This document shows positions 1 through 5,923 of a DNA stretch of 10,735 nt, one piece after another. A program made the translations under genes and the position numbers. The first letter of the stretch is position 1. Every line of letters starts with the position of its first letter. The notes beneath the pieces were generated by a model. It was given only the letters and a program-made list of their open reading frames with translations, did no database searches and was not told where the DNA came from. Where the stretch lies: NCBI GenBank assembly GCA_002383375.1, contig DFYR01000083.1, forward strand, positions 1 to 10,735. Reading direction: 5' to 3'. Origin of the DNA: Spirochaetaceae bacterium UBA4077. GTDB taxonomy: Bacteria > Spirochaetota > Spirochaetia > Treponematales > Rectinemataceae.

Positions 1-382
1 CCAACGGCGCTTTAACCAACGGCCTTTGAGCCGGTTTAGGTGTTCTATCATTTTTGTCAGCCTTGGCTGAATGCGGCAATTTTACCATTTTCGCCCCAGG
101 TGGAGTTGATGCTGAAGTTTCGCGAGGTTCCCGGAAAGGTTTTTTGACTAAAGGGGCGGGAACGGCAAAGTTTGTTCTCAGATAGAGGGTTTCCACCTTT
201 GTTCGAGCCCAGCCGGTTCGCCGCAAGAATACTAGACTTGATTTAATGCTTGGATCGCTGGAAAAACAACGAATCCTGATGCGGGCAGCCAAGCCCTCCC
301 ATTGGTAATGGCCCACAAGGCGGGTTAGTATAGCCTCTAGCGTAAGACCGTGGAGAGGATTGTTCGGCTGTTCTTCAGACAT
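1..382 (-). CDS. VF530-family DNA-binding protein with basic tail (partial, 3' end beyond window)
   Basis: This minus-strand reading frame starts at ATG (380-382) and stays open to the window edge, giving 127 codons without a stop. Residues about 8-68 match the small VF530 family (formerly DUF2132). Recognisable blocks are NNPLHGLTLEAIL near residues 7-19, HYQWEGL at 25-31, RIRCFSSDPSIKSSL at 36-50, and FLRRTGWAR followed by VETLYL up to 68. VF530 is annotated as a DNA-binding fold; its cellular role is not well known. Family members as I remember them end shortly after this domain. Here a tail of at least 57 residues follows, rich in Pro, Lys, Arg and Ala, with PLVKKPF and PLVKAPL resembling each other. 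The start is supported by the family's usual N-terminus, although I see no good Shine-Dalgarno. It is divergent from the HAD gene across 131 bp. Family assignment is confident; the tail's function is unknown. Confidence 0.85.
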   Translation of the reverse strand, partial: MSEEQPNNPLHGLTLEAILTRLVGHYQWEGLAARIRIRCFSSDPSIKSSLVFLRRTGWARTKVETLYLRTNFAVPAPLVKKPFREPRETSASTPPGAKMVKLPHSAKADKNDRTPKPAQRPLVKAPL

Positions 383-501
383 GGCTCATAGTACGCTGAA
401 AAAACAGTGTTCGCATACTCTCGCGCAGGCCTTTTCTTAAGTCTGTGCGGAAAGAACACGCAGCCTACACCACCAGCAGAGAACCAGCCGGCGGAATTTA
501 T

Positions 502-507
502 AAGGAG
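502..507 (+). promoter_or_regulatory. Shine-Dalgarno of the HAD gene (decides the start)
   Basis: AAGGAG lies 6 nt upstream of ATG 514. It rules in favour of this start over the GTG at 445, whose extra 23 residues have no HAD-like character. In the 131 bp between this gene and the divergent VF530 gene I found no convincing -35/-10 pair for either direction. Confidence 0.8.
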
Positions 508-513
508 TTGTCC

Positions 514-1122
514 ATGTATAAGGCGGTGATTTTCGACTTCGGCAACGTTCTTTGCAGTCTGGATCGTATGGCCTTCGCCCGGGCGGCTGCGCCAAGGTCC
601 AGGCTCCCAGCCGAGGAATTGGACGCGGCGCTCTGGGGCGGCAGCCTCGAGCATGAGCACGAAACCGGAGGCTTCGGTTCCCATGGATTCTACCGTCGAG
701 TAGCTGAGCTTGCTGGCTTTGAGCCTTCGTATTCCTACGAGGAATTCGTGGCCGATTACCGACGTATCATTCTGCCCAATCCCGACGGCGAGGCTGGCCT
801 TATGGCAGCCAGGGATTTGGGAGCCCGATGCTTTGTCCTCTCCAACACGGCTTTTCTCCACGCCACAATGATCTTTGAAAACGAAGTTCTGGCTTCAATC
901 CCTGAGCTCCATATCCTTTCATATAAGGTAGGCTTCATGAAGCCCGATCCCCGCATATGGCTCAAGCTTCTGGAGTATACAGGTCTCGATGCGGGCGACT
1001 GCCTCTACATCGACGATGTCCAAGCGTATTGCGACGTTGCTAAAGGCTTGGGCTTCGGCGCGTTTTGTTACGACAGGAACGCGCATTCTCTTTCACAAAT
1101 CTTGAAAACCGTGCTAAAATAA
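514..1122 (+). CDS. HAD-superfamily hydrolase (phosphatase, YihX-like subfamily)
   Basis: This 202-residue protein is probably a cytoplasmic phosphomonoesterase that uses an aspartyl-phosphate intermediate. Motif I is DFGNV (residues 8-12), with D8 the expected nucleophile. Motif II is the Ser of LSN (S110), motif III the Lys of GFMKPDP (K143), and motif IV the acidic pair in YIDDV (D167, D168). An alpha-helical cap of roughly residues 15-90 lies between motifs I and II. In most HAD phosphatases the residue two after the nucleophile is a second Asp; here it is Gly, as in the YihX-type branch with DLGNV, a known variant. I chose ATG 514 rather than an upstream in-frame GTG at 445 because AAGGAG lies 6 nt before it and the HAD fold starts immediately. 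The substrate cannot be read from the sequence. The next gene begins 64 bp downstream, probably from its own promoter. Confidence 0.87.
   Translation: MYKAVIFDFGNVLCSLDRMAFARAAAPRSRLPAEELDAALWGGSLEHEHETGGFGSHGFYRRVAELAGFEPSYSYEEFVADYRRIILPNPDGEAGLMAARDLGARCFVLSNTAFLHATMIFENEVLASIPELHILSYKVGFMKPDPRIWLKLLEYTGLDAGDCLYIDDVQAYCDVAKGLGFGAFCYDRNAHSLSQILKTVLK
1092..1120 (+). promoter_or_regulatory. Candidate sigma70-type promoter for the ABC importer genes
   Basis: TTCACA (1092-1097) and TAAAAT (1115-1120) each match the consensus at 5 of 6 positions and are 17 bp apart. They lie at the very end of the HAD coding region, pointing at the substrate-binding protein gene. Transcription would start near 1127, giving a leader of about 60 nt that contains the palindrome at 1133-1147. 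This is a prediction from hexamers only. Confidence 0.45.
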
Positions 1123-1132
1123 GCTGTTTTTC

Positions 1133-1147
1133 AAGACGCGGCGTCTT
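1133..1147. repeat. Short perfect inverted repeat in the importer leader
   Basis: AAGACG (1133-1138) and CGTCTT (1142-1147) are exact reverse complements around a 3-nt centre. No T-tract follows, so it is not an obvious terminator. Its position just after the predicted transcription start would suit a repressor site or a leader hairpin. It does not look like a Fur box. Confidence 0.4.
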
Positions 1148-1186
1148 CTGCGGCGCCGTGAATATCTGGTTTTTTCGGAGGTTATC

Positions 1187-2161
1187 ATGAAACGTGTTCT
1201 TCTTGCCTTGTTCTGTGTCGCGGTAGCCTTTACGGCCAGCGCCGCATCTAATGAAGTGGTCGTGTATACCGCCCACGAGGAATCCATCATCAACGCCCTG
1301 GTGCCGATGTTCGAAAAAGATACCGGCATCAAGGTGAACTATGTTAAGCTCGCTTCCGGCGACGTCATCAAGCGTGCCAAGGCCGAGGCCAACAATCCCC
1401 AGGCCGATGTGATCTGGAGCATCGGCGGCGAGCAGCTCGAAGCCGAGAACCAGATTCTCCAGGCTTATACGCCCAGGGACTGGGACAAGATCGTGAGTGT
1501 GTACAAGGTAGGGACCAACTGGCTGCCCTATACCGGCATCATGAACGTCTTCGTGGTGAACACCAAGATGCTCAAGCCCGAACAGTATCCCCAGAGCTGG
1601 ACCGATCTGCAGGACGCCCGCTTCAAGAAACTGGTTTCCTCGGCGCCCGCTGACAAGTCCGGATCCGCCTACATGCAGCTGGCCAACGTCATTGCAATCT
1701 ACGGGGAGAAAGGCTGGGACATCTACAAGGGGATCATGAAGAACATGGTCATCTCCACCTCCTCCGGCGCGGTGCCCAAGTTCGTCAACGACGGCGAGCA
1801 GGCAGTAGGCCTGACACTGGAAGATAACGCTTTCAGGTTCGTGGAAGGCGGCGGCCCGGTGGCGATCGTATATCCCAAGGACGGAACCGTGGCGGCCCCC
1901 GACGGCATGGCCATTCTCAAGGGCGCTCCCAACCTGGCGAACGCCAAGGTCTTCACCGACTGGTGTCTGTCCAAGCCAGTTCAGGAATACCTGGTCAAGG
2001 AAATGAAGCGCAGGCCCGTGCGCACCGATGTGGCGAGCCCCAAAGGATTGCCCGCGATGACCGAAGTGAAGAGTATTCCCTACGATTTCGGCTGGGCCGC
2101 CAGCAACAAGAATGCCTTCGTCAAGAAATTCACCGATATAAAGATGGATCTCGGACTCTAA
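1187..2161 (+). CDS. ABC importer periplasmic substrate-binding protein (Fe3+/hexose-phosphate/aminoethylphosphonate type)
   Basis: This 324-residue protein has a signal peptide with KR near the N-terminus, a hydrophobic stretch to about residue 17, and a likely signal peptidase I cleavage after ASA (17-19). The Cys at residue 10 does not sit in a convincing lipobox. The mature part has features of type 2 periplasmic binding proteins related to FbpA, AfuA and PhnS: VVYTAHEES (25-33), FEKDTGIKV (42-50), PQADVIWSIGG (71-81), and a C-terminal closure helix near 255-272. The two adjacent tyrosines that bind ferric iron in FbpA are missing; the corresponding stretch reads LEDNAF (211-216), so a substrate other than free Fe3+ is quite possible. 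The start is supported by GGAGGT (1177-1182), 4 nt upstream. ATPase and permease genes follow, separated by a terminator, which suggests extra expression of this component. Confidence 0.9.
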   Translation: MKRVLLALFCVAVAFTASAASNEVVVYTAHEESIINALVPMFEKDTGIKVNYVKLASGDVIKRAKAEANNPQADVIWSIGGEQLEAENQILQAYTPRDWDKIVSVYKVGTNWLPYTGIMNVFVVNTKMLKPEQYPQSWTDLQDARFKKLVSSAPADKSGSAYMQLANVIAIYGEKGWDIYKGIMKNMVISTSSGAVPKFVNDGEQAVGLTLEDNAFRFVEGGGPVAIVYPKDGTVAAPDGMAILKGAPNLANAKVFTDWCLSKPVQEYLVKEMKRRPVRTDVASPKGLPAMTEVKSIPYDFGWAASNKNAFVKKFTDIKMDLGL

Positions 2162-2173
2162 TCGGGGATTCGG

Positions 2174-2211
2174 GCTCCGCGGCTCAGGCTTCGAACCGAG
2201 GGCCGCGGAGC
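2174..2211. repeat. Large inverted repeat (hairpin) after the binding-protein gene
   Basis: GCTCCGCGGC (2174-2183) is perfectly repeated in inverse as GCCGCGGAGC (2202-2211), with an 18-nt centre that holds the palindrome TTCGAA. There is no T-tract, so alone it is a poor terminator. Lying just after the stop codon and before a true terminator, it could protect the 3' end of the binding-protein mRNA from exonucleases. Confidence 0.65.
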
Positions 2212-2225
2212 GCTCGTAAGCAGGA

Positions 2226-2263
2226 AAAAGCCCGGGAAGCTTGCTAAGGTCCCGGGCTTTTCT
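2226..2263 (+). terminator. Intrinsic terminator between binding protein and ATPase genes
   Basis: AAAAGCCCGGGA (2226-2237) and TCCCGGGCTTTT (2250-2261) form a perfect 12-bp stem with a 12-nt loop. The T-run at the end of the stem continues as TTTTCT. Because the ATPase and permease lie downstream in the same direction, read-through would give fewer transcripts of the membrane components than of the binding protein. The A-run on the left side could also make it work in reverse. Confidence 0.8.
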
Positions 2264-2269
2264 CATAAT
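2241..2269 (+). promoter_or_regulatory. Candidate promoter overlapping the terminator, for the ATPase-permease genes
   Basis: TTGCTA (2241-2246, 4 of 6) lies in the terminator loop, and CATAAT (2264-2269, 5 of 6) lies just after its T-run, with 17 bp between. It would start a transcript near 2276, about 27 nt before the ATPase ATG. Plausible but weak at the -35. Confidence 0.3.
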
Positions 2270-2302
2270 ACAAGTATCCAGTCTCGACCCAGGGAGAGTT
2301 CA

Positions 2303-3406
2303 ATGACGTCCATCAAAATTACCGGTGTTGAGAAAAGGTTCGGCGAGCTTCTAGCCCTTTCCGATATCAATCTTACGATAGAGAAGGGGGAGTTCTTCAC
2401 TCTCCTCGGGCCTTCCGGCTGCGGCAAGACCACCCTGCTGCGGACCATAGCGGGATTTTATCGACAGGATAAAGGCGACATCTGGCTGGGCGAGGAACTG
2501 ATCAACGACGTTCCGGCATACAAGCGCAATACGGGCATGGTTTTTCAGAACTATGCCGTGTTTCCCCATATGACGGTGTACGAAAACGTCGCTTATGGAC
2601 TGAAAGTCCGCAAGCTCCCCGCCCAGGAAATCGAAGAACGAGTCAAGAGCGCCTTGAAGAATGTACACCTGGAAGGTTACGAAGCCCGGACTCCCGACAA
2701 GCTCTCCGGCGGCCAGCAGCAGCGCGTGGGCTTGGCCAGGGCCATGGCCATAGAACCCAGAGTCCTGCTCTTCGATGAGCCGCTATCGAATTTGGACGCC
2801 AAGCTCAGGGTAGAGATGCGCGACGAGATTCGGGCTGTGCAGAAAGCCTTGGGGATTACCGCCGTCTACGTGACCCACGATCAGGAAGAAGCCCTGGTCA
2901 TTTCCGACCGCATCGCCGTGGTTAACTTCGGGAAAATCCAGCAGGTGGGACCGCCCTGGGAAATCTACAAGAACCCTGTCAATCTTTTCGTCGCCACCTT
3001 CGTCGGCAAGATAAACGCCTTGGACGTAGTCCTGGGCGAAGACCTAGGACCTGGCCTGCGCCGCGCCCAGGCAGGTTCGTTGAGCTTTGCCGTCCCCTCG
3101 GCGGGCACCGAGAACTGCACTGAAGCGGTATTGGCCTTCAGGCCAGAAGAGGTGGTCGAAACCGATCAGGCTGCTACAGGCGCCAACAGGCTTTCGGGAA
3201 CCCTGGTTTCCACCGCTTTTTTAGGCACTGTCGTGAGCATGGAGCTTGAACTGGGCGGCAACACCATTGTGATCGAACGGCATAGACCAAAGAAGGCGGA
3301 TATCCCTGCAGCTGGCGACAAAGTCGAGTTCGCCGTGCCTCCCGAATCCTGTTTTATCTTCGATAAGCAGACAGGCGCGAGGCTGCGCGCCAAGGAGGGG
3401 CGATGA
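2303..3406 (+). CDS. ABC importer ATPase (FbpC/PotA-like)
   Basis: This 367-residue cytoplasmic subunit should hydrolyse ATP to drive import through the adjacent permease. All nucleotide-binding motifs are present: Walker A GPSGCGKTT (36-44), Q-loop Gln82 in VFQNYAVFPH, signature LSGGQQ (134-139), Walker B VLLFDE (154-159) followed by a D-loop (SNLDA), and switch His192 in VTHDQ. The C-terminal part from about 275 to 355, with FRPEEV at 279-284, has the form of the TOBE domain found in importers of iron, polyamines, sugars and related solutes. Length and domain order are typical. AGGGAG (2291-2296) lies 6 nt before the ATG. The stop overlaps the permease start, so the two are probably translationally coupled. 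Transcription comes either from read-through of the preceding terminator or from the candidate internal promoter. The substrate cannot be decided from this subunit. Confidence 0.95.
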   Translation: MTSIKITGVEKRFGELLALSDINLTIEKGEFFTLLGPSGCGKTTLLRTIAGFYRQDKGDIWLGEELINDVPAYKRNTGMVFQNYAVFPHMTVYENVAYGLKVRKLPAQEIEERVKSALKNVHLEGYEARTPDKLSGGQQQRVGLARAMAIEPRVLLFDEPLSNLDAKLRVEMRDEIRAVQKALGITAVYVTHDQEEALVISDRIAVVNFGKIQQVGPPWEIYKNPVNLFVATFVGKINALDVVLGEDLGPGLRRAQAGSLSFAVPSAGTENCTEAVLAFRPEEVVETDQAATGANRLSGTLVSTAFLGTVVSMELELGGNTIVIERHRPKKADIPAAGDKVEFAVPPESCFIFDKQTGARLRAKEGR

Positions 3407-5064
3407 ACCTCCGCGGGAAGCGCGCCGATGTCTGGCACCTGGTGACCTTCATCGGCTTTGCCATAGTCATCATATTTTTAATCTATCCCCTCTTTGACGT
3501 ATTTCAGTACAGCTTCAAGAACAAAGAGACCGGAGAGTTGTCGCTGGCCAACTGGAAAGAGTTCTTCGGGCGGGCATATTACATGCGAGCCTTCGGACAC
3601 TCCATGTTCATCTCGCTGGCGACTACCTTCTTTTCCATGGTCTTGGGAATTCCCCTCGGCTTCTTTACCACCCGCTATAAAATCAAAGGATCGAACCTCC
3701 TTACGACGCTGTCGGTCCTGGCCCTCTTGTCGCCTACCTTTATCGGAGCCTATTCCTGGATCACCATGCTGGGACGCAACGGATTCTTGCGAAACCTCTT
3801 CAGTTCCATAGGGATAACGCTGCCCCCGATTTACGGAGCCCTGGGCATCATCCTCGCCGACTCGCTGCAGTATTATCCCTTCATTTCTCTCATGCTGGCC
3901 GGATCCTTGATGACCATCGACCGCTCCCTGGAGGAGGCATCGGAAAACCTTGGCGCCCGGGCAACGAAGACCTTTTTTTCCGTTACCATGCCATTGGTAC
4001 TGCCCTCCCTCACCGGCGGCGCCCTCATCGTCTTCATGATGTCCCTTTCCAATTTCGGCACACCCATGATCATCGGCGGGAATTACCTGGTGCTTCCTAC
4101 CTTGGCCTACAACATGTTCACCAGCGAAGTAGGGGAGAGTCCGGGCATGGCATCGACGGTGTCGATCATCCTAATGCTCTGTGCAGCCGTGGTAATCGTG
4201 CTGCAGACCTGGGCTTCATCCAGGCGCAAATACGCCAGCATGCTGGTCAACCGCCCTGTGGTCAAGAAACTCAAGGGGGCCAAAGCCTTTTTCGCCCACC
4301 TAATCTGCTACTTCATCGTAGGACTTTCCACACTGCCCCTGGCTGTGATTGTGTTCTATTCTTTCAGGAATACTTCAGGGCCGGTTTTTCAGCCGGGCTT
4401 CAGTCTGAACAGCTATAAACAGATCTTTTTCGACGTGCCCAAAACCGTGGCCAACAGCTTTATCTACTCCTTGACCGCGGTGGTGCTGATAGCTCTGGTA
4501 GGAACCCTTCTGGGCTTTGTCATCGCTCGCAAGCGAAATCTGGCAGTCAAGCTGCTGGATCCCTTGCTCATGATTCCCTACATCGTTCCTGGTACGGTGC
4601 TCGGTATCGGGTTTATTGTGGCATTCAACCGAAAGCCCATATTCCTGACCGGTACGGCGATCATCATGATCATGACGTATTTTATCCGGCGACTTCCCTA
4701 TTCGGTCAGATCGGCGGCTTCAATCTTGAAGCAGATCGATCCAGCCCTGGAAGAGGCGGGCATCAACCTGGGTTCGCCCCCGGGACGGACCTTCAGGACC
4801 GTTACTCTGCCGCTCATGCAGTCGGGCATCATCTCCGGCGCCATAATGAGCTGGGTGACATCGATGAACGAACTCTCCGCCTCGGTCCTTCTCTATGTAG
4901 GCAGAACTATGACCATGCCCATCAAGGTCTACCTCTCGGTGGCCGACGGTTATTTTGGTACGGCCAGCGCCATGTCGACCATCCTGCTTGTGGTTACCGG
5001 CATAGCGATGTTCGTGGTGAACAAGTACTTCAACAGGGGATCGGATACCTTCATCGCAGCATAG
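3403..5064 (+). CDS. ABC importer permease, fused double domain (FbpB-like)
   Basis: This 553-residue inner-membrane protein contains two binding-protein-dependent permease domains in one chain, the FbpB/ThiP-type architecture, so one copy can provide the whole pore. I count about 12 hydrophobic segments, roughly at 14-34, 64-88, 100-122, 143-168, 203-220, 250-270, 296-318, 352-376, 387-408, 413-428, 475-498 and 520-540. Each half carries an EAA coupling loop that contacts the ATPase: LEEASENLGA near 176-185 and LEEAGINLGS near 449-458, each followed by a conserved LP. The ATG overlaps the ATPase stop in ATGA (3403-3406), and AAGGAGG (3392-3398) precedes it by 4 nt, so translational coupling is likely. 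A strong hairpin follows the gene. Together with its neighbours it makes a complete importer, with no further transport gene needed. Confidence 0.94.
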   Translation: MNLRGKRADVWHLVTFIGFAIVIIFLIYPLFDVFQYSFKNKETGELSLANWKEFFGRAYYMRAFGHSMFISLATTFFSMVLGIPLGFFTTRYKIKGSNLLTTLSVLALLSPTFIGAYSWITMLGRNGFLRNLFSSIGITLPPIYGALGIILADSLQYYPFISLMLAGSLMTIDRSLEEASENLGARATKTFFSVTMPLVLPSLTGGALIVFMMSLSNFGTPMIIGGNYLVLPTLAYNMFTSEVGESPGMASTVSIILMLCAAVVIVLQTWASSRRKYASMLVNRPVVKKLKGAKAFFAHLICYFIVGLSTLPLAVIVFYSFRNTSGPVFQPGFSLNSYKQIFFDVPKTVANSFIYSLTAVVLIALVGTLLGFVIARKRNLAVKLLDPLLMIPYIVPGTVLGIGFIVAFNRKPIFLTGTAIIMIMTYFIRRLPYSVRSAASILKQIDPALEEAGINLGSPPGRTFRTVTLPLMQSGIISGAIMSWVTSMNELSASVLLYVGRTMTMPIKVYLSVADGYFGTASAMSTILLVVTGIAMFVVNKYFNRGSDTFIAA

Positions 5065-5103
5065 TTTTGCCCGACAAAAGGCTGTCCATGTTGAATAAAC
5101 GGA

Positions 5104-5140
5104 CCGCCCTCCGCCTTGAGGCGGAGGGCGGCCTTCCTTT
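5104..5140 (+). terminator. Terminator of the ABC importer operon
   Basis: CCGCCCTCCGCC (5104-5115) pairs perfectly with GGCGGAGGGCGG (5120-5131) around a TTGA loop. The following tract CCTTCCTTT is only partly T, so termination may be incomplete, but the 12-bp GC-rich stem with a tetraloop is very stable. It lies 40 nt after the permease stop. Confidence 0.75.
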
Positions 5141-5145
5141 ATAGT
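5116..5145 (+). promoter_or_regulatory. Candidate promoter overlapping the importer terminator
   Basis: TTGAGG (5116-5121, 4 of 6) starts in the terminator loop, and TATAGT (5140-5145, 5 of 6) follows 18 bp later. A start 7-8 nt after the -10 would fall at about 5152-5153, on the ATG of the histidine phosphatase gene, which has no Shine-Dalgarno. That would make the mRNA leaderless. Prediction only. Confidence 0.35.
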
Positions 5146-5152
5146 GGCAGCC

Positions 5153-5923
5153 ATGAAACCGCAGAATCTATACTCCCATCGTGTCAGCGGCGGTCCGGCC
5201 GATAGAACCGACATCGAGTCGTGGACTCCTTCGGTCATCGCCGACGGCAGATTTTTTTCCACCCTTGAAAAACCGCTCAGTGTTTTTGTACTCCGCCACG
5301 GCCAGAGCGAAGGCAATGCCACGGGCACATTCCAGGGAAAGCTGGATTTCCCCCTGGACGAAAGAGGGAGGGAGCAGGCGAAGGCTGCCGGAGCCTGGCT
5401 TGCCGGGCAGACTATCGATGCCATCGCGGCCAGTCCGCAGAAACGAGCCGCCGAGACAGCGAATATCATCGCCTCAGCCTGTGGCTTAAAGGAAATTCGG
5501 TTTCTGGACAGCCTCGTGGAAGTCGATGTAGGAATTTTCGGCGGCCTTACCTGGGAAACGTCCAAAGCGGAACATCCCGGCGTTTTTGAACAGTTTCAAT
5601 ACCGCAGCTGGGATGCGGTGCCCGAGGCGGAGACTTCGCAAAGGCTGTACCAGCGGGCGATCGCATCCTGGGGCGCGATTCGGGAACTGGCCGAGCAGGG
5701 GGCGGAAAGGATCTGCTGCGTGTCCCACGGCGGTTTGATTCAATGGCTGATGCGTTCTACCTTCGGGGCTAAAAGCTGGCTGCCGCTCATCCCTACTTCA
5801 AACTGTGGAATATCCAGATTCGATATTGAACCTACGGTTAAGGGGAAGCCGGCGTTTATTCAATGGGGGATGATAAATTTCAAGGCGCCGGGATCGGGCA
5901 AGGAAGCCAAACCGGTTTTTTAG
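5153..5923 (+). CDS. Histidine phosphatase family protein (phosphoglycerate-mutase-like)
   Basis: This 256-residue protein belongs to the RHG branch of histidine phosphatases. The catalytic motif is VLRHGQSEGN (46-55) with the phospho-accepting His49. Supporting residues are Arg98 in ASPQKRAAETA, Glu123 in LVEVDVGIFGG as the likely proton donor, and His192 in VSHGG. This branch includes broad-specificity phosphatases, CobC-like alpha-ribazole phosphatases and cofactor-dependent mutases; the substrate here cannot be called. There are 45 residues before the core strand, against only a few in most relatives, and no in-frame start codon closer to the core. I use ATG 5153; an in-frame GTG at 5144 is an alternative. 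Neither has a Shine-Dalgarno, but a promoter-like sequence directly upstream suggests leaderless translation. The stop overlaps the stop of the convergent pseudouridine synthase by 4 nt, with no terminator between them. Confidence 0.88.
   Translation: MKPQNLYSHRVSGGPADRTDIESWTPSVIADGRFFSTLEKPLSVFVLRHGQSEGNATGTFQGKLDFPLDERGREQAKAAGAWLAGQTIDAIAASPQKRAAETANIIASACGLKEIRFLDSLVEVDVGIFGGLTWETSKAEHPGVFEQFQYRSWDAVPEAETSQRLYQRAIASWGAIRELAEQGAERICCVSHGGLIQWLMRSTFGAKSWLPLIPTSNCGISRFDIEPTVKGKPAFIQWGMINFKAPGSGKEAKPVF

Noticed and set aside
337..861. Minus-strand open frame of 174 codons over the HAD gene
   Set aside because: It is antisense to the HAD catalytic motifs and its 3' end collides with the start of the VF530 gene. 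It has no recognisable domain.
1133..1147. Inverted repeat considered as a terminator of the HAD gene
   Set aside because: The stem is only 6 bp and no T-run follows on the plus strand, so an operator or leader element is more likely.
1040..2266. Long minus-strand open frame (408 codons) opposite the binding-protein gene
   Set aside because: Its sequence is Gly/His/Leu/Val-rich and runs through the terminator and leader. The plus strand has a signal peptide, family motifs and a Shine-Dalgarno, so this is a shadow of codon bias.
4720..5565. Minus-strand open frame of 281 codons across the permease end and histidine phosphatase
   Set aside because: It spans two well-supported plus-strand genes and the terminator hairpin, with no domain of its own.
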